DNA of 64,000 nt from Petrotoga mexicana DSM 14811 (GTDB taxonomy: Bacteria > Thermotogota > Thermotogae > Petrotogales > Petrotogaceae), in the NCBI RefSeq assembly GCF_002895565.1, contig NZ_AZRN01000012.1, positions 62,001-126,000 on the forward strand, read 5' to 3'. The notes below the pieces were generated by a model, which was not told the origin of the DNA, made no database searches, and saw only the letters and a list, made by a program, of their open reading frames with translations. Below are positions 39,147 through 48,772 of this stretch, piece after piece. The position numbers and the translations under genes are program-made. The first letter of the stretch is position 1. Every line of letters starts with the position of its first letter.

Positions 39147-39818
39147 TTATTCTTCCTTCATGTCTTGAGGCGTTTTTTCTTCTATTACTTCGGGTTCAGT
39201 TAGTTCTCCTTCTTCAGTTTCCTCAGTTTCTTCGGTAACTTCTTCTACCGCTTTCGGTTCTATTACACTAATGACGATTTCTTCGTCTTCTAGAAGGGCC
39301 TCCGCACTTTTTGGAAGAAGATTTTTAATATCTGAAACGGATAAATATTCGCCCATTTTTAGCTCAGAAATATCTACCTTTATTGAATCAACGATATCCG
39401 AAGGTAGAATTGCGACAGGTATTTCATGGACATAGGTATTTAAATAACCGCCTTGTGTAACTCCAAGAGGCTCTCCTTCAAATTCTAGAGGTATCCTTAA
39501 ATGCATTTTTCTTCCTTCTTCTGGAACATAAAAATCTACGTGAATTGGTTGGTCCGACACTTTATGCCTTTGAACAGATTTTATGAAACATCTCACTTTT
39601 TCTTCGCTGTTTTCTCCCTTTACATTAAGCTCAAGCAAAGTAGTTTCAGAAACTTTTTCTAACATACTTTCCAGTTCTTTATATGGAATATTTATGTGTT
39701 TGTTCTCCTTTAAAGCTGGGCCGTATATTTCTGCTGGAATTAATTTTTCATTTCTAAATTTCCTGGCCTTGATCTTTGAATCTCTTCTATTAACATCCAT
39801 TTTGAAAACTGTTGCCAT
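39147..39818 (-). CDS. rplY: 50S ribosomal protein L25 (Ctc form)
   Basis: 223 residues, the long Ctc/TL5 type. An N-terminal L25 domain that binds 5S rRNA (RRDSKIKARKFRNEKLIPAE) is followed by a C-terminal beta domain (GYLNTYVHEIPVAILPSDIV) and a glutamate-rich tail. The ribosome-binding site is AGGAGG. Separated from prs by a GC-rich repeat. Confidence 0.95.
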   Translation of the reverse strand: MATVFKMDVNRRDSKIKARKFRNEKLIPAEIYGPALKENKHINIPYKELESMLEKVSETTLLELNVKGENSEEKVRCFIKSVQRHKVSDQPIHVDFYVPEEGRKMHLRIPLEFEGEPLGVTQGGYLNTYVHEIPVAILPSDIVDSIKVDISELKMGEYLSVSDIKNLLPKSAEALLEDEEIVISVIEPKAVEEVTEETEETEEGELTEPEVIEEKTPQDMKEE

Positions 39819-39871
39819 ACAATAACCTCCTAACCATTATTTATTAGTACTTTATAAATTCTAAAAGTTGT

Positions 39872-40040
39872 TTGTTAGCGCTTTTTTGTCCCGGGACGCT
39901 AAGGGGTAACCCCCTTAAGATCCCCAAGTTCAATATTAAAATTATTTAAAAACATTTTTTGCACAAACCACCAAACGGGATTCGCCCCGCTCCCCACCCA
40001 TAAGGAAAAGAAAATAATCCTTTTGCCTAGCTTCCCAACC
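39872..40040 (-). repeat. GC-rich intergenic repeat upstream of rplY
   Basis: Edge TTGTTAGCGC faces rplY. Then CCCGGGACGCTAAGGGGTAA with a TAAGGGG/CCCCCTTA hairpin, a TTTTTTGCACAAA mini-hairpin segment, GGGATTCGCCCCGC and CCCACCCATAAGGAAAAG. All modules are seen in other copies. Confidence 0.75.
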
Positions 40041-40045
40041 GTTAA

Positions 40046-40996
40046 TTATCGGAAAAGTATACTAACAGATAAATTTTTTCTTATTCTGACTATCGCTTCT
40101 CCCAAAAGTTCAGAGGATTTTAATTCTACAAACTTGTCAGGCAATTCTTTATGATATATTGTATCTGTAACAATTATTTTATCAATACTTGAATTTTGCA
40201 ATTTTTCAATAGCATTGAGTGAAAATATCCCGTGTGTAGCGGCAGCAATAATTTTCTTCGCACCTTTGTTATGTAGAGTTTCAGCAGCAGCTACTAGAGA
40301 TCCACCAGTATCTATTATGTCATCGAATATTATACAATTGGATCCTTCTACTTCTCCTATTACGTTTATTACTTCTGCAACGTTATCTTTGGGCCTTCTT
40401 TTGTCAAGAATAGCTAAAGAAGATCCTAATTTTTCGGCAAACTTTCTAGCTCGTTTTACGCCACCAACATCCGGGGAGACTACCACGGTGTCGTGCTGTG
40501 TCAATTTCATTTCTTCTAAAAAATACTTTGAAAAAATTGGGAAACTCCACAGATTATCAACTGGTATATCAAAGAACCCTTGGATTTGCTCGGCATGAAG
40601 ATCAATTGTTACTACCCTAGTTGCTCCTGCCGTTGTAATTAAATTAGCAACTAGCTTTGCAGTAATTGGATCTCTACCCCTCGCTTTTCTATCTTGACGA
40701 GCATACCCAAAGTATGGAATTATAACAGATATAGATGCAGCTGAAGCCCTTCTTAAAGCATCGATCATTATTAGTAACTCCATGAAATTATTATTTACAG
40801 GTGGAGCTATGGATTGAATTATATATACATCGAATCCTCTGACTGTTTCGTTAATTTTTACATTTACTTCACCATCTGCAAAAGTTGATACTTCGCAGTC
40901 TCCCAATCTTGTGTCCATGTATTCTACAATTCTTTTAGCTAAAGGAGGGTTAGAGTTTCCTGCAAATACTTTGAATTGATTCTCTTTAGTTGACAT
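40046..40996 (-). CDS. prs: Ribose-phosphate pyrophosphokinase
   Basis: 316 residues. The family signature is VVSPDVGGVKRARKFAEKLG with the PRPP-binding loop IIFDDIIDTGGSL. ATP-binding loop residues near FGYARQDRKARGRDPI are intact. It makes PRPP from ribose-5-phosphate for nucleotide and NAD synthesis. Its ATG is one nt after the glmU stop, a conserved glmU-prs pairing. Confidence 0.97.
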   Translation of the reverse strand: MSTKENQFKVFAGNSNPPLAKRIVEYMDTRLGDCEVSTFADGEVNVKINETVRGFDVYIIQSIAPPVNNNFMELLIMIDALRRASAASISVIIPYFGYARQDRKARGRDPITAKLVANLITTAGATRVVTIDLHAEQIQGFFDIPVDNLWSFPIFSKYFLEEMKLTQHDTVVVSPDVGGVKRARKFAEKLGSSLAILDKRRPKDNVAEVINVIGEVEGSNCIIFDDIIDTGGSLVAAAETLHNKGAKKIIAAATHGIFSLNAIEKLQNSSIDKIIVTDTIYHKELPDKFVELKSSELLGEAIVRIRKNLSVSILFR

Positions 40997-40997
40997 T

Positions 40998-42353
40998 TTA
41001 TACTCCCTTCTCTACATTTTTTGAATCCTTTTTTAACACCCAATTTTCTTTGTTTATTTGATGCGTCCTTGCTAAGGCTAAGGCATTGTCTGGCACATCT
41101 TTTGTTATTACAGACCCCGCTCCTATAAGAGAATTTTTCCCAACATTAACTGGTGCAACTAAAGAGGTGTTACTTCCAATAAAGGCTCCATCATCTATAA
41201 AGGTCTTATTCTTTTTCTTACCATCGTAGTTACATGTTATAGTTCCTGCACCAATGTTTACATTTCTTCCAACATAAGTGTCACCTAAATAAGTTAAATG
41301 CTGTGCTTTACTGTTGCAAGATATTTTAGTTTTCTTAGTTTCAACAAAATTACCTATTTTAACGTTTTCTTGCAACTCTGTTCCTTCTCTCAGCCTTGAA
41401 AAAGGACCTACTGAAACATTTTTTTGTATTCTACTTAGTTCGCATTCCGATCGAATTATTTTCACATTGTCTTCTATGATACAATCTTTGATCCTTGTTA
41501 ATGGACCTATTTCACAATTTTCTCCGATGGTCGTTTTTCCGTATATAAATGTTTGGGGATAAATTATTGTATCATGACCGATATTTACATCGACGGAGAT
41601 GTAAGTAGAATCTGGATCCTGTATTGTAACTCCATTTAACATATGTTTCTTTAAAATTTCATTTCTTATCTTTTTTTCAGCTTGCGCTAACTGTATTCTA
41701 TCGTTTATACCTATAACCTCTGTTTCATTTTCTAATTCTACCACACCAACTTTTTCCAAATGCTCAAAAACATCGGTTAAATAATATTCTCCTTGCGCAT
41801 TTTGGGGGGTGATACGGTGTAAGGCTTCTTTTAATTGCTCTCCTTTGTAAACTGCAATTCCTGTATAAACTTCTTTTATTTGCTTTTCAAAAGTATCGGC
41901 ATCTTTTTCCTCAACAATTTTAACAGATTTATCTTCGTTTTTTATTATACGTCCATAACCAGTTGGATCCTCTAATTTTACTGAGAGTATAGTCGAACTG
42001 TTATTATCTTTTAAATGTTTTTCAATGAGAGAATTTAAAGTTTGGTAAGAGATAAATGGCACATCGCCGTAAAGTATCAAGATATCGCTATCATCGAGAA
42101 ATTGTTCTGCACAGAGTACAGCATGACCCGTTCCTAATCTTTCTTTTTGCTCAAAAATTTTAACATTTTCATCCAACAATTCTTTTACTAGATCTTTACC
42201 ATTTCCTAGGACTATCCCGATTTCGTCGGTTATTTTTCTTGCAACATCTATGACCCAATTTATCATTGGCTTATCTAGAATTTTATGTGCAACTTTTGGG
42301 ATCTTTGATTTCATTCGTTTTCCCTGCCCAGCGGCAAGTATTAATACTTTTAT
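40998..42353 (-). CDS. glmU: Bifunctional GlmU (UDP-GlcNAc pyrophosphorylase / GlcN-1-P acetyltransferase), apparent ATA start
   Basis: The N-terminal nucleotidyltransferase needs the loop LAAGQGKRMKSKIPK. An ATG at 42314 would start inside that loop, after the essential glycines. The frame continues upstream through codons reading K-V-L-I-L-A-A-G-Q-G-K-R and is open to a TGA at 42369. No ATG, GTG, TTG or CTG occurs there. ATA at 42351-42353 gives the expected M-K-V-L-I-L-A-A-G and lies five nt after GGAGG (AGGAGGAGGTAGAT-ATA). The predicted protein has 451 residues. The C-terminal left-handed beta-helix acetyltransferase is intact (NIGAGTITCNYDG). It makes UDP-N-acetylglucosamine for peptidoglycan. 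Confidence 0.93.
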   Translation of the reverse strand: MKVLILAAGQGKRMKSKIPKVAHKILDKPMINWVIDVARKITDEIGIVLGNGKDLVKELLDENVKIFEQKERLGTGHAVLCAEQFLDDSDILILYGDVPFISYQTLNSLIEKHLKDNNSSTILSVKLEDPTGYGRIIKNEDKSVKIVEEKDADTFEKQIKEVYTGIAVYKGEQLKEALHRITPQNAQGEYYLTDVFEHLEKVGVVELENETEVIGINDRIQLAQAEKKIRNEILKKHMLNGVTIQDPDSTYISVDVNIGHDTIIYPQTFIYGKTTIGENCEIGPLTRIKDCIIEDNVKIIRSECELSRIQKNVSVGPFSRLREGTELQENVKIGNFVETKKTKISCNSKAQHLTYLGDTYVGRNVNIGAGTITCNYDGKKKNKTFIDDGAFIGSNTSLVAPVNVGKNSLIGAGSVITKDVPDNALALARTHQINKENWVLKKDSKNVEKGV

Positions 42354-42371
42354 ATCTACCTCCTCCTTTCA

Positions 42372-42556
42372 TAATTTTTAGCGCCCCTACCCCCTCTCCC
42401 CAACCTTCTTAAGGAAGGGACCTGCGGTCCCTAAGTCCAACAAGGGGTGGAGGGCTTCGCCCTTTGACCCTTTTAAAATCAAAAGATTTTTTTGAAATTT
42501 TTTTAATTTCTAAAGATTTTTGTTAGCGCCTCTTCGCTTCGCAAATCCCACCAGAA
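42372..42556 (-). repeat. Two GC-rich repeat copies upstream of glmU
   Basis: Between ruvA and glmU. The near copy has the edge TTTTTAGCGCCCC eight nt before the glmU ribosome-binding site, with hairpin AGGGACC-TGC-GGTCCCT. It then reads GGAGGGCTTCGCCCTTTGAC and TTTTAAAATCAAAAG. A second edge (GTTAGCGCCTCTTCGC) starts at ~42529. Both point toward glmU. Confidence 0.78.
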
Positions 42557-42562
42557 AATTAC

Positions 42563-43135
42563 CTACAGCCTTGTAAGGCATTCTTTAATTATTTCTTCCG
42601 TTTTTAGTTCTTCTAGATCAAGTTGACCTATGACCTTCATAATTTCATATCTTTGAAATCCAAGAGTTTCTAAAGCTTCTATAGCTTCTTTTACATTATT
42701 ATTTCCATACGATTGAGCGCCTACCCCAGCTGAATAGGCACTGAAAGAATCAGAAAGTTCAGATATTAGTCTTTCGGCTGTTTTCTTACCTATGCCAGGC
42801 AGGTTTGAAAGGAGCGTTGTATCTTGGGAGTTTATCATTTGTATAAATTCTTCTGCATCCGTTTTTCTAAGGATTTTTGAAGCAATTCTTGGTCCGATTT
42901 TTGAAACTTTCTTTAAACTTTCAAAAACATCTCTTTCTATTTTATCTTTAAAAATATAAAGTGATGTGTTCCATTCGCTTGTTTCAAGGGATGCAAAAAA
43001 ATCGTATTTGTCACCCTTTTTTAAGTATCTTATAACGTTGAACGAAGGATACGCTTCCAGAGTTAAAGCTCCAATTTTGATTAGAACTTTTTCGTCCTCA
43101 AAATCTTCAATTGTTGCGTTAATTTTTCTTATCAT
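42563..43135 (-). CDS. ruvA: Holliday junction DNA helicase subunit RuvA
   Basis: 190 residues. An N-terminal OB fold (domain I) is followed by the helix-hairpin-helix domain, with VSKIGPRIASKILRK and LSNLPGIGKKTAERLISELS. A small C-terminal RuvB-contact domain ends it (EAIEALETLGFQRYEIMKVI). It tetramerises on four-way junctions and recruits RuvB; ruvB and ruvC are not in the window. It follows folC by 24 nt. Confidence 0.95.
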   Translation of the reverse strand: MIRKINATIEDFEDEKVLIKIGALTLEAYPSFNVIRYLKKGDKYDFFASLETSEWNTSLYIFKDKIERDVFESLKKVSKIGPRIASKILRKTDAEEFIQMINSQDTTLLSNLPGIGKKTAERLISELSDSFSAYSAGVGAQSYGNNNVKEAIEALETLGFQRYEIMKVIGQLDLEELKTEEIIKECLTRL

Positions 43136-43159
43136 ATTATATACCTCGATAAAAGATAT

Positions 43160-44476
43160 CTACAATGCTACTAAATTAGTAGATATTAATTCTTTAATTT
43201 TTCCAAGGAGATACAAAGAACCAGTGAAAAAATAAATATCACTTTTTTCTGATAAAAGCTTATTGAAACCTTCCGAAGGGTCTTTTATAAACTCAACATT
43301 TTTGGAATGCTTTTTAAATTCTTCATATATTAATTCGGGATGTCTTCCCCTTTCGGTAGGAACTGATGTTACAATAATTTTATCAAAAACTGAAGCAAAA
43401 ATTTGTGACATTTTTTTGTAGTCTTTATCATCCAATATCCCAATCAAGGCAATTTTTTTCTGAGTAGGAAAGTAAAGATTGATGCTTTTTTCTAATTGCT
43501 GGGCAGCAGCAAAATTGTGGGCACCGTCGAAAACTATCTTTTTACCGTTTATTTCTGTGTACTCAAACCTACCTTCCCAATAAAAGTTTGCCATAGCTTC
43601 TCGGATTTTCTCAATAGATAGAGCTTTTCCAAATTTTTGCATAAACGCTTCTACTACTGCCAAAGATGTTGTAACATTTTCCATTTGGAACGTCCCGTTG
43701 GCACCAAAAATCAGATCTTTAAATTCAGAATTGATACCATAATAATCTAACATATTATTGTTAATAAAATATCTATGGTTGGTAGAATTAAAATCTTTTC
43801 CATGTTCATAAACCTTTTCTGCATTGACTTCTTTAGCTTTATTTAAGATAACTTTTTTTGGGCTTTCGTCTATGTTTCCCAATACCAAAAAATTATTTTT
43901 CTTTATGATGCCTGCTTTTTCATAAGCTATCGCTTCAAGAGTATTACCTAAGGTTTTGATATGGTCTTTAGATATAGAGGTTATCACTGAGACATCAGAA
44001 TTGATAACATTAGTAGCATCCAACCTTCCTCCTAAGCCCACTTCAATGATTCCTACATCCACTTTTTGCTTTTCAAAATACTTAAAGGCCATAGCTGTTG
44101 TTATTTCAAAAAATGATGGTGCATATTCTTCACCTTTCAGATCCATTTTTTTTATTTCTTCTTCAATCTCATTGTATATCTCCACAAATTCTCTCTCAGA
44201 AATGTTTTCCCCATTTATTTTTATTCTCTCGGTTAATGAAACCAAATGTGGGGATATAAAGGTTCCAACTTTCATTCCATTATATCTTAAAATTTGTGAA
44301 AGTGCGGTGGTAACACTTCCTTTTCCGTTAGTACCTGTAACGTGTATACTTTTGAACGAATTCTGCGGGCATCCTATACGTTTAGTTAATTCTTCTATCC
44401 TTTCGAGACCTAATTTCACCTTGAAATTTGCTGCTCCTCTTTGATAAAGATAATCAACTAAATTGGTAAATTCCAT
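43160..44476 (-). CDS. folC: Folylpolyglutamate synthase / dihydrofolate synthase
   Basis: 438 residues. The Mur-ligase-type P-loop is HVTGTNGKGSVTTAL (~44-58). The folate-specific GTFISPHLVSLTERIKING and EVGLGGRLDATNV follow, with FDGAHNFAAAQQ in the C-terminal domain. It adds glutamates to folates that serve glyA and thyX. The start ATG follows the valS stop with no gap, a common valS-folC pairing. Confidence 0.95.
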   Translation of the reverse strand: MEFTNLVDYLYQRGAANFKVKLGLERIEELTKRIGCPQNSFKSIHVTGTNGKGSVTTALSQILRYNGMKVGTFISPHLVSLTERIKINGENISEREFVEIYNEIEEEIKKMDLKGEEYAPSFFEITTAMAFKYFEKQKVDVGIIEVGLGGRLDATNVINSDVSVITSISKDHIKTLGNTLEAIAYEKAGIIKKNNFLVLGNIDESPKKVILNKAKEVNAEKVYEHGKDFNSTNHRYFINNNMLDYYGINSEFKDLIFGANGTFQMENVTTSLAVVEAFMQKFGKALSIEKIREAMANFYWEGRFEYTEINGKKIVFDGAHNFAAAQQLEKSINLYFPTQKKIALIGILDDKDYKKMSQIFASVFDKIIVTSVPTERGRHPELIYEEFKKHSKNVEFIKDPSEGFNKLLSEKSDIYFFTGSLYLLGKIKELISTNLVAL

Positions 44477-47101
44477 TTAACTAATCTCCTTTAAGAGTGT
44501 TTGCAATTTTTGATATTTTTTCTCACTTTCTTTCAAATCTTCTTTTGTTTTTTCTACTACATCCGGATCAGCCTTTTCGACGAAATTTTTATTTGATAAT
44601 TTTTTATTATATAATTCTATATCTTTTGCTAGCTTTTCCAATTTTTTTGTTAACCTTTGTTTCTCTGTATCGATGTCTATGTAATCACCTAAAGGTATGT
44701 AAACTTCTACACTTTCATCTACATAAGCAGTGGCAGATTTTGCTGGTTTCACTTCAGTTTGAGTTATATCTTTCAAAAAAGCCAAATGTTTAATTAAACT
44801 TATGTTTTTTTCTATAAAATCGTTGTTTTTTGCGACAATTTTGTATTTCAAGTCAACCTTTTGTGTTTGGGGTATATCCATTTCGGCTTTAACGTTCCTT
44901 ACACCCTTAACTAACTCCATAATCTTCAAGAATACCTCTTCTGATTCAGGATAAATATTATTCTCGTTACTCTCTGGCCACTTAGCGCTTATCAATAATT
45001 CTGAATCTTTCTCTATAGGCAATTTTTGCCATAGTTCTTCCGATATATAAGGCATAAAAGGATGTAATAAACGTAATGAAGAATCAAAGACTTGCAGAAT
45101 AACATTTTGTACTACCAATTTATCTTTACCACTCGAATTTAACCTATTTTTTGAGGCTTCTATATACCAATCACATAATTCATTCCAGAAAAAATCATAT
45201 AGTTTTCTTGCAGCTTGATCGTAGTTATAAACTTCTAAATCTTTGGATATTTCTAGTATTGTAGAATTCAATCTGGTTAAAATCCATTTGTCTTCGATTT
45301 TTAAATCTTCTTCTTTCAGTACAATTTTCTCGTAGTCTTCCATATTTAAGAGTACAAATCTAGCGGCGTTCCATATTTTATTTGCAAACTTTCTGTAGGC
45401 ATCGAAGGATCCAACATCTAATTTAATATCTCTTCCTTGAGCAGCTAAAATTGCTAAAGTAAATCTAACAGGATCCGTTCCATATTCGTTAATTACTTCT
45501 AAGGGATCTATACCGTTGCCCAACGATTTAGACATCTTTCTTCCATATTTGTCTCTTATCAATTGATGTAGGTAAACATCATGAAAGGGCTTCTCCCCCA
45601 TGAACTTTTCTCCCATCATTATCATTCTTGCAACCCAAAAAAAGATTATATCAAATCCGGTGACTAACAAATCGGTTGGATAGAATTTTTTAAGATCTTC
45701 CGTTTTTTCGGGCCATCCTAGGGTAGAAAAAGGCCAAAGAGCTGAAGAAAACCACGTATCTAGTACATCTTCATCTTGTTTTAGATCCGTAGAACCACAT
45801 TTTTCACACTTTTTAACGTCTTCGACGGATACATTCACATGCCCACAGTTTTGGCAATACCAAACTGGGATTCTATGTCCCCACCAAAGCTGTCTTGATA
45901 TACACCAATCCCTTATTTCATACATCCAGTTAAGATACACTTTTTTCCATCTTTCGGGGTAAAATTTTATTTCATCATTTTCCACTACTTGTATTGCTTT
46001 TTCTGCTAAGGGTTTCATTTTCACAAACCATTGATCCAAAAGAAGAGGTTCTATAACGGTGCCACATCTGTAACAATGACCGACTGAATGAGTATAATCT
46101 TCCTCTTTTTCTAATAATCCCTCTTTTTTCAAGTCTTCGACTATTCTTTCTCTAGCTATATACCTATCTAATCCAGCGTACTTGCCGCCATTTTCGTTTA
46201 TCTTTGCATTTTCGTCTATAATTTGTATTCTTTCCAAGTCATGCCTTAAACCAATTTGGTAATCGTTGGGATCATGGGCAGGTGTAACCTTGACGACACC
46301 TGTACCAAAGTTTGGGTCTACGTAAGGATCCGCTATAATTTTCAATTTCCTTCCGACAATTGGCAAAATAGCGATTTTTCCAACCAAATTTTTATACCTT
46401 TCATCTGAAGGATTAACAGCGAGAGCTGTATCTCCTAACATAGTTTCAGGTCTAGTGGTTGCTACAGTTACATAATTTTGAGTATTTTCAAGAGGATATT
46501 TTATATACCAAAGTTTGCCTTTTTCTTCGCTGTGTTCAACCTCATCGTCTGCCAGGACGGTTCCACAGGAAGGACACCAATTTACTATATATTTTCCTTT
46601 GTATATTAAACCTTCATTGTACAAAGAAACGAAGACCTTTCTTACCGCTTGGTTGAGCCCTTCATCTAAAGTGAATCTTTCTCTACTCCAATCGACAGAG
46701 GCTGCCAATGCTTTTATTTGTTCACGTATGTGATTACGATATTTGTTTGCCCAATCCCAAGTAATTTTTAAAAATTCTTCTCTAGTATAATCTTCTCTTC
46801 TTTTACCTTCTTCTTTTAAAAGATATTTTTCAACAACATGTTGTGTTGCTATCCCCGCATGATCTTCTCCGGGTATCCAAACTGTTTCCTTCCCTTTCAT
46901 TCTATTGTATCTCACAGAAATATCCTGAAGAACGATATTTAAAGCATGACCAATATGTATTTTGCCAGTTATATTTGGAGGCGGAATTACTATACTGAAC
47001 TTATCGTTTCCTTGTCTTGGCTCAAAGGAATGGGATTCTTCCCAAATCTTATACCATCTATTTTCAAGTTCGTGTGGCATATATCTTTTTCCAATATCCA
47101 T
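44477..47101 (-). CDS. valS: Valyl-tRNA synthetase
   Basis: 874 residues, close to the family norm. HIGH motif KIHIGHALN (~49) and KMSKS motif GRKMSKSLGNGIDP (~526) are intact. The CP1 editing domain is present (TTRPETMLGDTALAVNP). Cysteine pairs CPSC, CYRC, CQNC and CEKC suggest zinc-binding knuckles. A C-terminal coiled coil (DTEKQRLTKKLEKLAKDIEL) contacts tRNA. Promoter TTGATT-17-TAAAAT lies upstream; I saw no T-box leader. Confidence 0.97.
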   Translation of the reverse strand: MDIGKRYMPHELENRWYKIWEESHSFEPRQGNDKFSIVIPPPNITGKIHIGHALNIVLQDISVRYNRMKGKETVWIPGEDHAGIATQHVVEKYLLKEEGKRREDYTREEFLKITWDWANKYRNHIREQIKALAASVDWSRERFTLDEGLNQAVRKVFVSLYNEGLIYKGKYIVNWCPSCGTVLADDEVEHSEEKGKLWYIKYPLENTQNYVTVATTRPETMLGDTALAVNPSDERYKNLVGKIAILPIVGRKLKIIADPYVDPNFGTGVVKVTPAHDPNDYQIGLRHDLERIQIIDENAKINENGGKYAGLDRYIARERIVEDLKKEGLLEKEEDYTHSVGHCYRCGTVIEPLLLDQWFVKMKPLAEKAIQVVENDEIKFYPERWKKVYLNWMYEIRDWCISRQLWWGHRIPVWYCQNCGHVNVSVEDVKKCEKCGSTDLKQDEDVLDTWFSSALWPFSTLGWPEKTEDLKKFYPTDLLVTGFDIIFFWVARMIMMGEKFMGEKPFHDVYLHQLIRDKYGRKMSKSLGNGIDPLEVINEYGTDPVRFTLAILAAQGRDIKLDVGSFDAYRKFANKIWNAARFVLLNMEDYEKIVLKEEDLKIEDKWILTRLNSTILEISKDLEVYNYDQAARKLYDFFWNELCDWYIEASKNRLNSSGKDKLVVQNVILQVFDSSLRLLHPFMPYISEELWQKLPIEKDSELLISAKWPESNENNIYPESEEVFLKIMELVKGVRNVKAEMDIPQTQKVDLKYKIVAKNNDFIEKNISLIKHLAFLKDITQTEVKPAKSATAYVDESVEVYIPLGDYIDIDTEKQRLTKKLEKLAKDIELYNKKLSNKNFVEKADPDVVEKTKEDLKESEKKYQKLQTLLKEIS

Positions 47102-47142
47102 TAATGCGACCTCCTAAATTTTTGATGAATGGTGTCAATCTA

Positions 47143-47171
47143 ATTTTACACTCTATGCTTTATTAAATCAA
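47143..47171 (-). promoter_or_regulatory. Promoter of the valS-folC-ruvA operon
   Basis: On minus, TTGATT (47166-47171), 17-nt spacer, TAAAAT (47143-47148), about 40 nt before the valS ATG. Confidence 0.65.
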
Positions 47172-47180
47172 AGATTGAAT

Positions 47181-48596
47181 TTATTCCTTATCTTCTTTAT
47201 TGTCATTTGTAACTACTTGATTTTTCTCTTCGTTTTCTACATCAACGGAAGGGGGAAGTTCACTTTTTTTGATTTTCCTTCTGTTCCTTCTGAATAAATC
47301 AAAAGGAAAATTGATTTCTCTTCTTTTAAACAAAGCTGCTTCGGGTGAGAATATCCCTTTATATCTGATGGGCTTTTCCATTGCCTCAACTTCAGTTAAT
47401 AGAATAACAGATATGATCCTTAATATGAATCCTATAATAAAAATCAATTGAATCCCATGATAGGGGTCCCCCATAAAATGAATCTCTATATTTTCAAGAT
47501 GGTTTGCTAAGAAACCTCCACTCAACGACCCAAAAATCGCTGCGATCCCGGCAACAAAAGAGTTGGCTGCGATATAATTTTCGGATGGCTCTTTGGATAT
47601 TTCTAAGAGCAGGTTAAAAATAGCTAAGTTTATCGCCGACCACGCAAAGGCTGCAAAAATCGCATTTAATAATTCAATACTCCTATAATTCGTTGTATTC
47701 ATTAAAAAGTACATCAACGGACTAAAAGTTGACAACAAAATCCCCAGACTTAGAACATTTTTACTACCAAATCTATCTGCTACTATACCATAAAACAAAT
47801 ATAAAAAAATAGAGATAACACTAGTTATTATTCCCATATTCCCAAGAAATTGATAATTTATATTCAAAATCGCCACTTCATAATAGGCAAAATAAGGCCT
47901 TGCAAATTCTATGGCAAAACTCCAAACAAACATAAAAAGGAGAAAATTTTTAAAGTTTCTATCTTTAAAGGGTGAAAAAATGTTTAGGTTAACGGAGTGA
48001 TTTTTTTCGCTTTCTTCTGGAAACTCATGTTTCATCAGCAAAAGAGCTGAAAGAACAGAGAAAAATGCCATAAAACTTGTAACCAACAACAATCCTGTTT
48101 TAAAATTTGGAAATTCTAAAAACATAGAGTAAAGATACATCATAATTATACCAGTTATGGAAGCGAAAATATTACGAAGTCCAAAATATTTACCTCTTTG
48201 CTCAAAGGGTACTACGCTTCTAATCAAAACTGTCCAAGTGTTGCCTACGAATGTTCCGAAAAAAGAAAATAAAAGTATAATAATTAACATAATGTACTCA
48301 GATCTCACATCAAAAAAGATGAAAATGGGTAATAAAACAAATAAAGTTCTCGATATAAACGCATTTATTATCAAGCTTTTCTTCTTGGAACCAATGAATT
48401 GGTTTATTCGTGAAGAGAAAATCTGAAACATCTGTGCTATAATAGGAAAAGAGGTCATTATTGATATAAAAAGAGGAGATGCGTTAAAGTATAGAGCAAG
48501 AGTCGTAAAAATAAACCCTTGTGTACCGATAAAAAACGCGTTGTATGAACCTGCCTCTAAGATAGAGAGAAACCTTGTTTTTGCATATTTTGCCAT
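47181..48596 (-). CDS. Major facilitator superfamily transporter
   Basis: 471 residues with about twelve hydrophobic segments. Cytoplasmic loops include FEQRGKYFGLRNIFAS (an MFS motif-A-like R-G-R/K arrangement) and IVADRFGSKNVLSLG. A ~60-residue charged C-terminal tail (KRREINFPFDLFRRNRRKIK ... VENEEKNQVVTNDNKED) is unusual in length. Substrate cannot be inferred. Divergent from AMMECR1, with 176 nt between; no strong promoter stands out in that gap, although a TATAAT occurs at 48664. Confidence 0.88.
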   Translation of the reverse strand: MAKYAKTRFLSILEAGSYNAFFIGTQGFIFTTLALYFNASPLFISIMTSFPIIAQMFQIFSSRINQFIGSKKKSLIINAFISRTLFVLLPIFIFFDVRSEYIMLIIILLFSFFGTFVGNTWTVLIRSVVPFEQRGKYFGLRNIFASITGIIMMYLYSMFLEFPNFKTGLLLVTSFMAFFSVLSALLLMKHEFPEESEKNHSVNLNIFSPFKDRNFKNFLLFMFVWSFAIEFARPYFAYYEVAILNINYQFLGNMGIITSVISIFLYLFYGIVADRFGSKNVLSLGILLSTFSPLMYFLMNTTNYRSIELLNAIFAAFAWSAINLAIFNLLLEISKEPSENYIAANSFVAGIAAIFGSLSGGFLANHLENIEIHFMGDPYHGIQLIFIIGFILRIISVILLTEVEAMEKPIRYKGIFSPEAALFKRREINFPFDLFRRNRRKIKKSELPPSVDVENEEKNQVVTNDNKEDKE

Positions 48597-48772
48597 ATTT
48601 ATTTTTCTCCTTGCTACTATATTTATTATTTTATTTTTGAAGTGTAGTCGTTTGAAAATATATTATAATTCACCAATGAAAAATAAAGTTTACTTTCTAA
48701 TTTAATAAATGTTATTTTTGTCTTTGAATGAAATTCGCCTTGAATCGTTTTTAAATTTGAGAGGTGATAATA

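Noticed and set aside
47102-47180. T-box leader before valS
   Set aside because: The spacer is about 80 nt with no T-box consensus, specifier loop or antiterminator; a plain promoter fits.
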